Below are positions 25,625-35,521 of a stretch of DNA of 64,000 nucleotides, piece after piece. The position numbers were made by a program, and so were the translations under genes. The stretch is taken from assembly GCF_000420665.1 (NCBI RefSeq), contig NZ_ATVJ01000001.1, forward strand, positions 1,364,001 through 1,428,000, written 5' to 3'. The notes beneath the pieces were generated by a model. It did not search any database. It was not told the DNA's origin and saw nothing but the letters and a program-made list of their open reading frames with translations. Origin of the DNA: Ponticaulis koreensis DSM 19734. GTDB lineage: Bacteria; Pseudomonadota; Alphaproteobacteria; Caulobacterales; Hyphomonadaceae. The stretch's first letter is position 1; every line of letters begins with the position of its first letter.

Positions 25625-27784
25625 TTACCAGATTGTGATACGCTCTTCCGGTGGAAGGTAAAGCTCGTCGTCTTCTGTGACGCCGAAGGCTTCATACCAC
25701 TGGTTCATGTTACGCACGACGCCGTTGATACGGTACATTGGTGGAGAGTGCGGGTCTGTTGCGAGCTGTGTACGCTGAGCTTCCTCACGGTACATTGCCT
25801 GCCAGACCTGAGCCCATGACATGAAGAAGCGCTGGTCGCCGGTGTAACCGTCGATGACAGGAGCTTCTTCACCGTTCAGCGAGAGCTGGTACGCTGTGTA
25901 AGCCATAGACAGGCCACCAAGGTCACCAATGTTCTCACCGAGTGTGAGGCGGCCGTTTACACAGACCGTGTCTTCTTCTGAATTCTGGATCGGGCAGAAC
26001 TCGTTGTACTGAGCAACCAGAGCGTCTGTACGCTCACGGAAGGCTTCGAGGTCTTCGTCTGTCCACCAGTTACGGAGCATGCCGTCACCGTCAGAGCGTG
26101 AGCCCTGGTCGTCGAAGCCGTGGCCCATCTCGTGACCGATAACCGCACCGATAGCGCCGTAGTTTACAGCCGGGTCAGCGTTCAGGTCGAAGAATGGTGG
26201 CTGCAGGATAGCGGCCGGGAAGACGATCTCGTTACGGTTTGGCGAGTAGTATGCGTTCACCGTCTGAGGGTACATGCCCCACTCTGTACGGTCGATTGGC
26301 TGACCGAGTTGAGAGATCATGTCGTTATACTGCCATTCAGAGACAGCCATAACGTTCTCGAACGCCATGCCTTCGGTGATTTCGAGACCTTCATATTCCT
26401 CGAAGACTTCCGGATAACCGATTTTCGGACGGAACTTAGCAAGCTTGTCCTGAGCTTCAACGCGTGTTTCGGCACCCATCCACTCGAGGTTTTCAAGGTT
26501 TGCGGACATTGCTGCGCGAAGGTTTTCGACCAGCTCTTCCATTGCGTCTTTAGCTTCTTCCTGGAAGTGACGCTCTACGTAGATCGCGCCGACAGCCTCA
26601 CCCAGTGCGCCTTCGGTTGCGCCAACAGCGCGTTTCCAGCGTGGACGTTGCTCAGGCTGACCGCGGAGGGTCTGGCCATAGAATGCAAAGTTAGCTTCGT
26701 CGATTTCAGATGGCAGAACAGATGACATGCCGGAGATGAAACGTGCTGTGAGGTATGCACGCCATGCTTCCAGATCAGCTGTCTGAGCGACATTGAAGAG
26801 GCCCTGTACGCCGTTGCCGAGCATTGAAACCTGCTCTTCCGTCAGGCCGTACTCTTCGATCTCTTCAGCTGTTGGTGCCAGCTGACGAACAACGAAGTGA
26901 TCATGAGCGCCAACGCCCATGTCATTCAGCATGACTTCGACAGGGAAGTCGCCAGCCAGCTCTTCGAGTTCAGAACGTGTCAGTGCGTTGTATGTGAGGT
27001 TACGGTTACGACCGATTGCGCGGTCCCAATGCTCTTCAGCCATCGCGTATTCGAGGTCGTAGACCATTTGCGCGCCAGCTGCAGGATCTTCGTAACCGGC
27101 GAAGGTCAGCATCTGCTCGAGATATTCCATGTAAGCTGCACGCAGCTCTACATTGTTTGGTGTGTCGCGCAGATAGTAGTCGCGGTCAGGCAGACCGAGG
27201 CCGGACTGGTTGATATAAACCGTATATGTATCCGGAGCGCGGGCGTCGACATCGACCCAGCCGCCAATCGGAGAGGCAAAGCCTGTTGCCGCGAAGATTG
27301 CAGCGAGGTCTTCACGTGTCTGGATGGACGCGATGCGGTCGAGGTAAGGCTGAGCTGGCTCGAGGCCGCGTGCGTTGATCGCTTCTTCGTCCATGTAAGC
27401 GCTGTAGTATGCGCCGACTTTGCCCTGCAGAGTGTCGAGGCCTTCACCGGAAGCGGCTGCTTCTTCGATGATCTCGCGAACGTGGATTTCAGCTTCGTCG
27501 CGCAGCATGTTGAACACGCCATAGCGGGACTGGTCAGACGGGATTTCAAAGCTGTCGAGCCAGACGCCGTTTACGTAACGGTTGAAGTCGTCACCCGGAT
27601 CAACGCTCTCGTCGATATTGGCAAGCTCGATGCCGAATGTACCGAATACCGGTGATGCATCATTTGCCGGTGCAGCTGTTTCGGTAGCGGCTGGCGTAGC
27701 GGCTTCCTGTTCCGGTTCAGTCTGTCCACAGCCTGCGACTGCGAGCAGCGCCAGAGATGACGTAGCGATAAGTAGCTTTTTCAT
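25625..27784 (-). CDS. M13 family metallopeptidase lipoprotein
   Basis: Zinc endopeptidase of the neprilysin/PepO family, about 719 residues from the ATG at 27784, which has AGAGGA upstream and gives a lipoprotein signal (LLIATSSLALLAVAGC; lipid Cys about 19). An in-frame ATG at 27838 is rejected because it would place 18 charged residues ahead of the signal. The zinc motif HExxH lies in VIGHEMGHGFDDQG (about residue 548) and the third-ligand region is ENIGDLGGLSMAYTAY. NAYYSP and NEIVFPAAILQPPFF are the substrate-binding segments of the family. It lies 56 bases after the RND pump gene and is likely the last gene of that operon. Confidence 0.93.
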   Translation of the reverse strand: MKKLLIATSSLALLAVAGCGQTEPEQEAATPAATETAAPANDASPVFGTFGIELANIDESVDPGDDFNRYVNGVWLDSFEIPSDQSRYGVFNMLRDEAEIHVREIIEEAAASGEGLDTLQGKVGAYYSAYMDEEAINARGLEPAQPYLDRIASIQTREDLAAIFAATGFASPIGGWVDVDARAPDTYTVYINQSGLGLPDRDYYLRDTPNNVELRAAYMEYLEQMLTFAGYEDPAAGAQMVYDLEYAMAEEHWDRAIGRNRNLTYNALTRSELEELAGDFPVEVMLNDMGVGAHDHFVVRQLAPTAEEIEEYGLTEEQVSMLGNGVQGLFNVAQTADLEAWRAYLTARFISGMSSVLPSEIDEANFAFYGQTLRGQPEQRPRWKRAVGATEGALGEAVGAIYVERHFQEEAKDAMEELVENLRAAMSANLENLEWMGAETRVEAQDKLAKFRPKIGYPEVFEEYEGLEITEGMAFENVMAVSEWQYNDMISQLGQPIDRTEWGMYPQTVNAYYSPNRNEIVFPAAILQPPFFDLNADPAVNYGAIGAVIGHEMGHGFDDQGSRSDGDGMLRNWWTDEDLEAFRERTDALVAQYNEFCPIQNSEEDTVCVNGRLTLGENIGDLGGLSMAYTAYQLSLNGEEAPVIDGYTGDQRFFMSWAQVWQAMYREEAQRTQLATDPHSPPMYRINGVVRNMNQWYEAFGVTEDDELYLPPEERITIW

Positions 27785-27840
27785 ATGGTCCTCTTTGAAG
27801 TTGCGCAATCTAACCCTCAGGGAGAGCAGATTGCGCAAAA

Positions 27841-30800
27841 TTATTCTGCGGGTTGGTGATGAACATGATCGTCTCTTTCAGTCACGCCTGCAACCTTTGA
27901 AGAGTCATATGTATCACCAATGCCCTGATATGGACGGCCCGACCACAACCAACGGAAGAGGCGGGCAATCTCTGCGCCCACAGCGTAGAGTGCCGGGACA
28001 AAGAGAAGGCTGACGAACAGGGCAAATGCCACCGCTGAACCAAGTGCAACCACCATCGGCTTCAGCATTTGCGCCTGGACTGATTTTTCTGCGATCATCG
28101 GCAGGACGCCCACAAAGGTTGTCACAGATGTCAGAAGGATCGGACGGAAGCGTGAGACCGCTGATTCGACCAGTGCCTGAACAGCGCCCATGCCATGCTC
28201 GTTTCTGCGTCGGTTGACGTTATCGATCAGGACGAGGTTGTCGTTGATCACAACGCCTGCCGCCGCAGCAATACCGAAGACGGAGAACATCGCCATCGGA
28301 ATGCCGAACATGAGGTGTCCGAACACGGCGCCGGCAAAGGCGAACGGAACGGCGCTCATCAGAAGCAGAGGCTGGAAGTAGGACTTAAAGGCAACAGCCA
28401 GAAGAATATACATGCAGAACAGTGCGCCGAGATTGAGCATGAAGAGGCTGTTTACTAACTCCATTTCAGCTTCAGCATCGCCCAGGCTTCCGCGCTGAAC
28501 AGTCGGAAAGCGTTGTTCAAAGCGTGGCCAGAAATTTTCTTCCATGTCTGCGGAGATCACGCCGCGTTCTTCCGGTGAGGTGAGTTCTGCGAAGACGGCA
28601 GCCGAACGAATTCGGTCGCGTCGATAGATGCGATTGATACCTGGCGCAAACTCGTACTCTGCGACCTGGTCGAGCGGGATTCCGCGGCCATCAGGTGTAC
28701 GGATGCGGAAATCATCAAGGCTGTCGAGCGAGCGACGTGCCTCTGGCGGGTAACGAACCATCACGCGGACGTCTTCGCCATCACGTGGCAGACGTTGCAC
28801 TTCAAGACCATAATAGGCCTGACCAACCTGTTGAGACACCATCTGGAGTGTGACACCGAGAGCTTCTGCGCCCGGCTTCAGTGTGAAACGAAGCTCGTCA
28901 GCAGCCGACGAAAGATTGTCACCAATGTCATAGGTCGTGCTGTAGGTCTGGAGCTGTGTCTGGACCATGTCTACAGCTGCCTGAAGAGTTTCCAGATCAG
29001 GATGGCTGAGCGCAACACGGTATCCGCCACCGCCACCATTCATGGAGAAGTCGAAACGGATTTCCTCGGCATCCGGAACAGGGCCGGTCGCTTCACGGAG
29101 AGCAAGTGCAATGTCTTCTGTCGACAGGCCTTCCGGACGGTTTTCAGGAAGCAGGGTGCCAATGAAGGATTGGATACGGCGTTCCTCGGTGATGATGGAC
29201 GCATCGGTGATGATGTCTTCTTCAATTTCCGGGAATCGTTCTGCGAGAACCTCACGTGCCCGATCTACACCGCGTTGAAGTTGATCGGAAACACGCTGCG
29301 TACGCTCAAACGGAGTACCATCAGGCATGGTGATGTTTGCCATGACGAGATTGCTCTCGACTTTTGGCATCATCGCAGCTGGGACGATGTTATTTAGAAG
29401 CATCGACACTGCGATCACGAACAGGCTGATAAAGAAAGTCACTGTCGCATAGCGGAAGCGGATTGCCATTTCGAGGACCGGCTTGAACAGATTGTCGGCA
29501 AACCAGATCAGGCTGTCTGCAATTGAACGCTGAACACGCAGCAGTACACCACTCGCCCCGTCAAAAGATTGAGGCTTCATATGGCTGAGGTGGGCTGGGA
29601 GGATGAGCAGTGACTCGATCAGGGAGAAAGACAGAGCCGCAATAACAACGTAAGTCACTTGTGCCGTAAATTGGCGCTCTGGTCCTGGCAGGAGCATCCA
29701 TGGTGAGAACATGATCATGGTTGTGAGGACGCCGAAAATGATCGGTTTCACCACAAGCTGCGTACCTATAACGGCGGCATCAATACCTTTATTGCGGCCG
29801 GATTCTACCTCTTTGTGAATGTTCTCGCCGACGACGATCGCGTCATCCACGATAACGCCGATCACCAACAGGATCGCAAAGAAGGACAGGAAGTTCAGAG
29901 ACACCCCGAACATTGGCAGGACTGCAAATCCGCCCGCGAATGCGGTTATGATACCGATTGTTACCCAGAAAGCTACGATAGGGCGCAGGAACAGGATCAG
30001 GACGATCAGAACGAGTATAAGGCCAAGAATCGCGGAGCTGGAGATAATATCCATATTGCCGCGGTACATATCCGCTTCGTCGAACAGAAGGTCGGCGCTG
30101 ATCGCTTCCGGAAGAAGTTCTTCATTCGCGCGTTCGATGAACGCCATCAGATTCTCAGAGTATGTATCAATATACATAGTCTCTGGTGGCATGATCATGA
30201 TGAAGGCCGTCGGGTCGCCATCAAATGTTGTGTTGAGGGATTCATCGACGAAACCGTCAATGACGTTCGCCACATCACCTACGCGGATGGTTTCACCGGT
30301 CGGAAGCTGACGGATGACGATATCTGAGAATTCATCCGCATTGTCGGCGAGGTTCCGTGTCTGAAGGCGCATACTACCGACATCCGTACGGATCTGCCCG
30401 CCGGACGAGTTTACAGACGTGCCGCGGATCGCGTTGGCAACGTCGGAGAATGTCAGATTGTAGCGGCGGAGCTGTTCTTCGGAGACTTCAATAGAGACTT
30501 CTTCAGGCAGTACGCCCCATACTTCAGCCAGTTCGCCGCCCTGAACGGTCGCCGCGATCTGGTCGCGAAGCTCATCAGCTACGCGTTTGAGAGTGAGGCG
30601 GTCAGTGTCGCCATGGACTGCAATACCGAAATACATCTGGCTCTGGCGCCAGCGCTGGATTTGCGGCGGAAAGCTTGCCTGTGGCAGGTTGTTGATCTGG
30701 TCAACGCGCATGCGGACTTCATCGAGGAATTTGTCGATGTCGTAGTCCTGGAAAGACTCAAGGTTTACATAGCCGACGCCTTCGCGTGCTACGCCTTCCA

Positions 30801-31065
30801 TGCGGCGCAGGCCATCCAGGTCGGCAAGTACTTCTTCAAGGCGCGTAACGATCTGGTCCTCTATGTCCTGAGGGGATGCACCCGGCCATGAGATTGAAAC
30901 GCTTGCGCCATTGAAGTCTGCGGAAGGGAAGACTTCACGTTCAAGAGACGAGAACCCGATTGCGCCGAAAATAAAGGCGCATAGCATCAAAAGATTGGCT
31001 GCGACGGAGTTCTGTGCCCACCAGGCAACAATACCTTTATGCTCTTTGGTTGTCTCGGTGCTCAT
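27841..31065 (-). CDS. RND family efflux transporter permease
   Basis: Inner-membrane proton-driven exporter of 1074 residues, the pump of a tripartite system. It starts with NSVAANLLMLCAFIFGAIGFSSLEREVFPSAD, has two large periplasmic regions, and twelve predicted membrane segments. TM4 carries the proton-relay Asp pair (GVIVDDAIVVGENIHKEVE). Further family marks are GASPQDIEDQIVTRLEE and AGVVINDNLVLIDNVNRRR. It belongs to the broad AcrB/hydrophobe or lipid exporter class; the cargo cannot be told. The genes for its adaptor and outer membrane partner lie directly upstream, and the M13 peptidase lies downstream. Confidence 0.93.
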   Translation of the reverse strand: MSTETTKEHKGIVAWWAQNSVAANLLMLCAFIFGAIGFSSLEREVFPSADFNGASVSISWPGASPQDIEDQIVTRLEEVLADLDGLRRMEGVAREGVGYVNLESFQDYDIDKFLDEVRMRVDQINNLPQASFPPQIQRWRQSQMYFGIAVHGDTDRLTLKRVADELRDQIAATVQGGELAEVWGVLPEEVSIEVSEEQLRRYNLTFSDVANAIRGTSVNSSGGQIRTDVGSMRLQTRNLADNADEFSDIVIRQLPTGETIRVGDVANVIDGFVDESLNTTFDGDPTAFIMIMPPETMYIDTYSENLMAFIERANEELLPEAISADLLFDEADMYRGNMDIISSSAILGLILVLIVLILFLRPIVAFWVTIGIITAFAGGFAVLPMFGVSLNFLSFFAILLVIGVIVDDAIVVGENIHKEVESGRNKGIDAAVIGTQLVVKPIIFGVLTTMIMFSPWMLLPGPERQFTAQVTYVVIAALSFSLIESLLILPAHLSHMKPQSFDGASGVLLRVQRSIADSLIWFADNLFKPVLEMAIRFRYATVTFFISLFVIAVSMLLNNIVPAAMMPKVESNLVMANITMPDGTPFERTQRVSDQLQRGVDRAREVLAERFPEIEEDIITDASIITEERRIQSFIGTLLPENRPEGLSTEDIALALREATGPVPDAEEIRFDFSMNGGGGGYRVALSHPDLETLQAAVDMVQTQLQTYSTTYDIGDNLSSAADELRFTLKPGAEALGVTLQMVSQQVGQAYYGLEVQRLPRDGEDVRVMVRYPPEARRSLDSLDDFRIRTPDGRGIPLDQVAEYEFAPGINRIYRRDRIRSAAVFAELTSPEERGVISADMEENFWPRFEQRFPTVQRGSLGDAEAEMELVNSLFMLNLGALFCMYILLAVAFKSYFQPLLLMSAVPFAFAGAVFGHLMFGIPMAMFSVFGIAAAAGVVINDNLVLIDNVNRRRNEHGMGAVQALVESAVSRFRPILLTSVTTFVGVLPMIAEKSVQAQMLKPMVVALGSAVAFALFVSLLFVPALYAVGAEIARLFRWLWSGRPYQGIGDTYDSSKVAGVTERDDHVHHQPAE

Positions 31066-31127
31066 AGCTTACCTGTGCTTTTCCGAAATTTCGGCTGCGA
31101 GACATATCGCAGCCGGTAACAAACTGC

Positions 31128-32303
31128 TTATTCTTCTGCGAGCGTGATGCTCATGCCGTCGAACGGCGCCTGAAGCGGTGATAGAATGGCCAGATCACCT
31201 GGCTCCACACCTGCGTCGGAATATACGTGGTCACGGTCAGTGTAGACCACATTGACCTCGTGGATATGCATCACAAGTTCGTCAGCATCGGCGACGAAAA
31301 TCTGGTTGCGGCCACGAAGGGCTGCGCGCGGTGCTTCGAGAAGACCTTCAATAGTTTCGCCCGAAACTTCCGCTGAAACAAACAGGCCCGGCGCGAGCGG
31401 AATGCCGTTAGAGGCACCTTCGCCAAACGGATCTTCGACTACCGCGATTGCAGAGATCAGACGAGTTTGTGGATCAACGGCGGCAGCTGTACGTGTGACA
31501 CGACCATACCATTCTCGGCGCTCGCCCGCCACAGTCGCGCTGAACACGACGGCAGGACCAGGTTGTTCGGCTGTCTCTTCAAACGCGAAGGAGAGACCAA
31601 GGCGGCCTAGCTCTGTGTCTGTCAGCGGAAGCGCAACTTCAGCGAAGTCTGTGCCGAACATACGACCGAGTGATGAGCCGGTTGAAACGAACTGACCGAC
31701 GTCAACGTCTTTAGAGCGGATGCGACCTTCAAACGGCGCGCGGACGACTGTGCGCTCGAGCGCGAGTTCAGCATCGCGAAGCTGGGAGCGTGCCGCTTCC
31801 AGAGAGGCCTGAGCTTGTGCCAGCTGCGGTTCACGAAGGGCCAGAGGTGATGCTGTGCCCGTGCCAAGTTCTTCCCAGTCCTGACGGGCAAGTTCTGCCT
31901 CTGCCTGCTCACGGATGAGAGCCTGCTGGGCGCTGGCGACCTGAGACTCGGCGCGAACACGAGCGAGGCGATAATCCGCGTCGTCAATTCGGATCAGAAC
32001 TTCATCGCGGCGGACGAAGCCACCATCAATGAAGGCCGGCGACACATAAGAGATACGACCGGAAATCTGCGGTGAGATGGCAATTTCACGGCGCGGGCGA
32101 ACCTCACCCTGACTTGTGACCGTCAGGTGGAGGTCCGTGCGTACGATTTCCTCAGTGAAGACCGCAATGCCGCGTGGTGCTTCTTCAGCCGGTGCCGGCG
32201 TTGGCTTCATTAAAGCCAGAACATTGGTGCCACCGATTACCATGACTACGAAAATCAGGATTGGCAAACCAACTGAAAGAGCGATCTTGGCGCCTCTGCT
32301 CAT
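31128..32303 (-). CDS. RND efflux membrane fusion protein (HlyD/AcrA type)
   Basis: Periplasmic adaptor of 391 residues linking the RND pump to the outer membrane channel. A single N-terminal membrane anchor (ALSVGLPILIFVVMVIGGTNVLAL) is followed by a lipoyl-type half (VTSQGEVRPRREIAISPQISGRI), a helical hairpin (about 110-185, rich in Ala/Gln/Glu), the returning lipoyl half (RTVVRAPFEGRIRSKDVDVGQFV), and barrel plus membrane-proximal domains. Its ATG overlaps the stop of the outer membrane gene by one base (TAATG), with GAAGGGA upstream. It is the second gene of the operon. Confidence 0.92.
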   Translation of the reverse strand: MSRGAKIALSVGLPILIFVVMVIGGTNVLALMKPTPAPAEEAPRGIAVFTEEIVRTDLHLTVTSQGEVRPRREIAISPQISGRISYVSPAFIDGGFVRRDEVLIRIDDADYRLARVRAESQVASAQQALIREQAEAELARQDWEELGTGTASPLALREPQLAQAQASLEAARSQLRDAELALERTVVRAPFEGRIRSKDVDVGQFVSTGSSLGRMFGTDFAEVALPLTDTELGRLGLSFAFEETAEQPGPAVVFSATVAGERREWYGRVTRTAAAVDPQTRLISAIAVVEDPFGEGASNGIPLAPGLFVSAEVSGETIEGLLEAPRAALRGRNQIFVADADELVMHIHEVNVVYTDRDHVYSDAGVEPGDLAILSPLQAPFDGMSITLAEE

Positions 32304-33730
32304 TATTCTGTCCCTTCAGACGTGTCCTCAGCCGGGAGCGCGTCATTGGTAAGCTCCCCACCCAGTGCTAAGTGAAACTGTACGCGATTGATGGCACGTG
32401 AGGTCTGCGCGGAAATGAGGCTGGCCTCTGCGTTGATCCTACGTGTCTGTGTATCAATCAGATTGAAAATTGTGGTCAGGCCATTCTGATACTGGCGTTC
32501 AGCAAGGCCTTCAGCGGCGAGAGCCTGTTCGTAAGCCACCGTCTGCGCCTCAACCTGCGCAGCAAGGAAGCCATCAGCGGCACGCGCGTCTTCAACTTCT
32601 TTCCATGCGGTCAGAACGGCTGACACATAATTGAAGCTGGCTGTGCGCCCCTGTGCTTCAGCGGCTGCGATATTGGCTTCCAGAGACCCGCCATTGAAAA
32701 TCGGTGCTGTGAGTGAGCTGATCACTTGCGCCGCCAGATATTCCGGGTTCAGGACGTCGCCGATATTGTCGGCTGAATTTGTGAGGCTGGCGGTGAGCGA
32801 CAGGCTCGGGCGAAGCGCCAGACGGGCCTGATCGACGCGGAAACCTGCTGCCGCGATACGTGCTTCAGCAGCGGCAATATCCGGGCGACGTGCCAGAAGG
32901 CTGGTCGGGTCGCCGGCGCCAGTGATTGGCGGCAATTCCTTGCTGTCCAGATTGGCTTCAAGTTCGTTTGCCGGATAGCGACCGAGCAGGATTTCAATGC
33001 TGCGACGGGCGACACCGCTATTTTGCTGACGAGAGAGCAGCGCGGCTTCTGAAGAAGCAACTGCGCTGCGTGCGGTACGCACATCAAGCGCGCCTGTCAG
33101 ACCGAAGTTATAACGACGCTCTGTTAGAGAGAGAACCCGTTCACGAGCTGCAAGGGTTGCTTCGGCCAGTGCTTCCTGACGGACGGCGTCGGAGAGGCGG
33201 ATCCAGGCAATCGCCGTGTTGGCAGCGAGCGACAGACGCGAGGCAGCAAAGTCGGCTTCGCTTGCGACAAGATCAGCATCAGCTGCGGAAAGGCCTGCGC
33301 CAATACGGCCCCAGAGGTCTGCTTCCCAGCTGGCGTTGAGACCGATGCGGTAACCAAGTGAATCAGTGCGCGTAATACCGCCGGAATTGTTGTCGAAGGC
33401 AGAAGACGTTCCGGTTGCACTGCCGGATGCGCTGAGTGATGGCAGGCTACGGCCGTAAGTCGCTGCCGCTGTCGCGCGGGCTGCGTCGACACGGGCATAA
33501 GCGGCCTGAATGCCCGGATTGTTTTTCAGGGCTTCGGCAATCAGCTCTTCCATGACCGGATCGTTGAAACCGGCTACCCAGTTTCCGACAGGTGGCACTT
33601 CGGCCAGCTGACCTTCGGCCCACTCTGCAGGTGTGGCAGGTAGCTCTACGCTGATTGTTTCTGGTTCATGTCGAAGACTTGCACACCCTGACAGCGCGGC
33701 GACTCCGGCAAGCAAAAGATGTGCTCGCAT
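32303..33730 (-). CDS. RND efflux outer membrane lipoprotein, NodT family
   Basis: Outer-membrane channel of 475 residues, first gene of the efflux operon. Lipoprotein signal MRAHLLLAGVAALSGC with lipid Cys at 16; two OEP domains follow with the typical NNPGIQAAYARVDAARA, AWIRLSDAVRQEALAEATLAARERVLSLTERRYNFGLTGALDVR and the second copy ending LAERQYQNGLTTIFNLIDTQTR. GGAGTTAGGA precedes the ATG. It is divergent from phoR with a 247-base AT-rich gap that has candidate Pho-like repeats. Confidence 0.92.
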   Translation of the reverse strand: MRAHLLLAGVAALSGCASLRHEPETISVELPATPAEWAEGQLAEVPPVGNWVAGFNDPVMEELIAEALKNNPGIQAAYARVDAARATAAATYGRSLPSLSASGSATGTSSAFDNNSGGITRTDSLGYRIGLNASWEADLWGRIGAGLSAADADLVASEADFAASRLSLAANTAIAWIRLSDAVRQEALAEATLAARERVLSLTERRYNFGLTGALDVRTARSAVASSEAALLSRQQNSGVARRSIEILLGRYPANELEANLDSKELPPITGAGDPTSLLARRPDIAAAEARIAAAGFRVDQARLALRPSLSLTASLTNSADNIGDVLNPEYLAAQVISSLTAPIFNGGSLEANIAAAEAQGRTASFNYVSAVLTAWKEVEDARAADGFLAAQVEAQTVAYEQALAAEGLAERQYQNGLTTIFNLIDTQTRRINAEASLISAQTSRAINRVQFHLALGGELTNDALPAEDTSEGTE

Positions 33731-33891
33731 TCCTAACTCCGATTTAAGTCAGCGATTTAGACCCGACATTTCTGACTGTCAACAAAAAATTATCGCAAAA
33801 CAATATAACTATACGATGTATATTTCTGTTTTGGTATGAGAGTTAGGTCAATCGCCCGTTGTTTTCTATACGAGAGATAAATTATTTCAGG

Positions 33892-33953
33892 TTGTCATCA
33901 TGCTGATACGTTGTTCTGAGAAATAAACGGGCACTGTGCCATTTGAATGACAT
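33892..33953. promoter_or_regulatory. candidate Pho-box-like repeats upstream of phoR
   Basis: On the minus strand ATGTCAT-N4-ATGGCAC (33936-33953) resembles the PhoB box CTGTCAT-N4-CTGTCAC at 11 of 14 positions. TTGTCAT at 33892-33898 adds a half-site on the plus strand. Position just upstream of the phoR-pst-phoB operon supports the idea, but the match is imperfect. The rest of the 33731-33977 gap is AT-rich with no other recognised site. Confidence 0.35.
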
Positions 33954-33977
33954 AGGCAGATATAAAACGAGCCGGAT

Positions 33978-35447
33978 TTGAGTCTGAACGAAAACATCGA
34001 CGCCCCGCCTGAACCGGCGAAAGCACCAGCGCCTCCTCCAGAGGGCCGTCATCGCGTGCGTGACTTTGGCGTTATGTCTCTGATTTGCCTGCTGATTCTT
34101 CTGATTATGTTTATGTCAGGCTCGCTGGTTCTGTCTGAAGTTCTGGTGTCGCTTCTCATCTTCTGTTTCGCAGGCATTGCATACTTTCTTTCGACCGAGC
34201 CGGATGCACGTGGGCGCGGCAATGCCGAATCACCCGACATCGCGCGACCTCAGAGCTTGCGTGAAAGCGCATCCTCCTACTCGGTATCGAAGGTTCGTGA
34301 AGACCTGATCTCCATTCTAACTGCCTACCCTGAGCCTGCTCTGATTTGCGGCTTTGATGGTCGAATTATTGCCAGCAACCAGATGGCTGGCGAGGTCTTC
34401 CGTTTGCCTAAGCATGGTCTCGGTTCGCCGATTATCCGCCGGCCGGATGTGCTTGAGCGTCTCGAGCAGATTGCGCGTGGCGCACAGCCTGATCCATTAG
34501 AGATCGAAATTGCGGGCACACCGGATCAATTCTTCCGTGTGGAAATCAAAAAGCTCACCCTGCTAGGTGAGGACCTTGTTCTGATCGCGCTGGACGAGCT
34601 GACCGAGCTTCGCCGCGCAGAAAAGGCTCGCGCAGACTTCCTTGCCAATGCGAGTCATGAACTTCGCACACCGCTGACTTCGCTTGCAGGCTTCATCGAA
34701 ACAATGCGCGGTCCGGCCAAAGATGACCCGGCATCCTGGGACCGCTTCCTTGAGATCATGTATGGTCAGACCGAGCGTATGCGTCGCCTGATTCACGACC
34801 TTTTGTCTCTGTCCCGTATCGAACTTAACGAGCATCTTCGCCCTAACCAGCGTGTTGATCTGGCGCATATCGTAACCGAAGGTGTCGAAGCGCTCGCACC
34901 TGTCGCGCAAGAGAAGGGCACTGAGCTGGAGCTGATTCGCTCTGCTGACGAAGCACCTGTCTATGCGATCCGTGATGAACTCGTGCAGGTCATCCAGAAC
35001 CTGATCGACAATGCGATGAAATACTCGCCAGCCGGTAGCACTGTGCGTGTAGAAATTTCAGCAGGGCTGACGATCGAGCAGGCCCGTACCTTTACAGGGC
35101 GTCGCTGGCCGAATGCTGCGCGTATCTCCATCGTTCAGAACCGGACCGAGCCAGATGCGCAGTTTGCCGTCTTCCGTGTTAGTGACGAGGGCGACGGTAT
35201 TCCGCGTGAACACCTTCCGCGACTTGGTGAGCGGTTCTACCGGGTTGATGAAGGGCGTGACCGAAGCGTCGGCGGAACCGGGCTCGGCCTTGCGATTGTG
35301 AAGCACATCGTATCCCGTCACCGCGGCGGACTTATGGTGGAAAGTGAAGAAGGGCGAGGTTCTGCCTTCGGAATCTGGCTGCCTATGATCGCTCAAGCTA
35401 CTGATTCGAAAAGCGAAAATATCACTTCAGATCTAAGTGAAAACTAA
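33978..35447 (+). CDS. phoR: phosphate regulon sensor histidine kinase PhoR
   Basis: Membrane histidine kinase of 489 residues that phosphorylates PhoB under phosphate limitation. Two hydrophobic segments (about 32-75), a PAS domain (about 110-205, LTAYPEPALICGFDGRIIASN), the HisKA box ANASHELRTPLTSLAGF with His about 227, and an HATPase domain (LIDNAMKYSP, DEGDGIPREHLPRLGERFYR, GGTGLGLAIVKHIVSRHRGG). The start is a TTG at 33978, chosen since the next ATG would fall inside the first membrane segment. It heads the phoR-pstCAB-phoU-phoB cluster. Confidence 0.92.
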   Translation: MSLNENIDAPPEPAKAPAPPPEGRHRVRDFGVMSLICLLILLIMFMSGSLVLSEVLVSLLIFCFAGIAYFLSTEPDARGRGNAESPDIARPQSLRESASSYSVSKVREDLISILTAYPEPALICGFDGRIIASNQMAGEVFRLPKHGLGSPIIRRPDVLERLEQIARGAQPDPLEIEIAGTPDQFFRVEIKKLTLLGEDLVLIALDELTELRRAEKARADFLANASHELRTPLTSLAGFIETMRGPAKDDPASWDRFLEIMYGQTERMRRLIHDLLSLSRIELNEHLRPNQRVDLAHIVTEGVEALAPVAQEKGTELELIRSADEAPVYAIRDELVQVIQNLIDNAMKYSPAGSTVRVEISAGLTIEQARTFTGRRWPNAARISIVQNRTEPDAQFAVFRVSDEGDGIPREHLPRLGERFYRVDEGRDRSVGGTGLGLAIVKHIVSRHRGGLMVESEEGRGSAFGIWLPMIAQATDSKSENITSDLSEN

Positions 35448-35521
35448 TCGGCATACTGAAATAAAAACGTCGTGAAGCGATGTTAGGTTCCGGCGCTTTC
35501 GGACCCTGATTTAGTGTGTGC

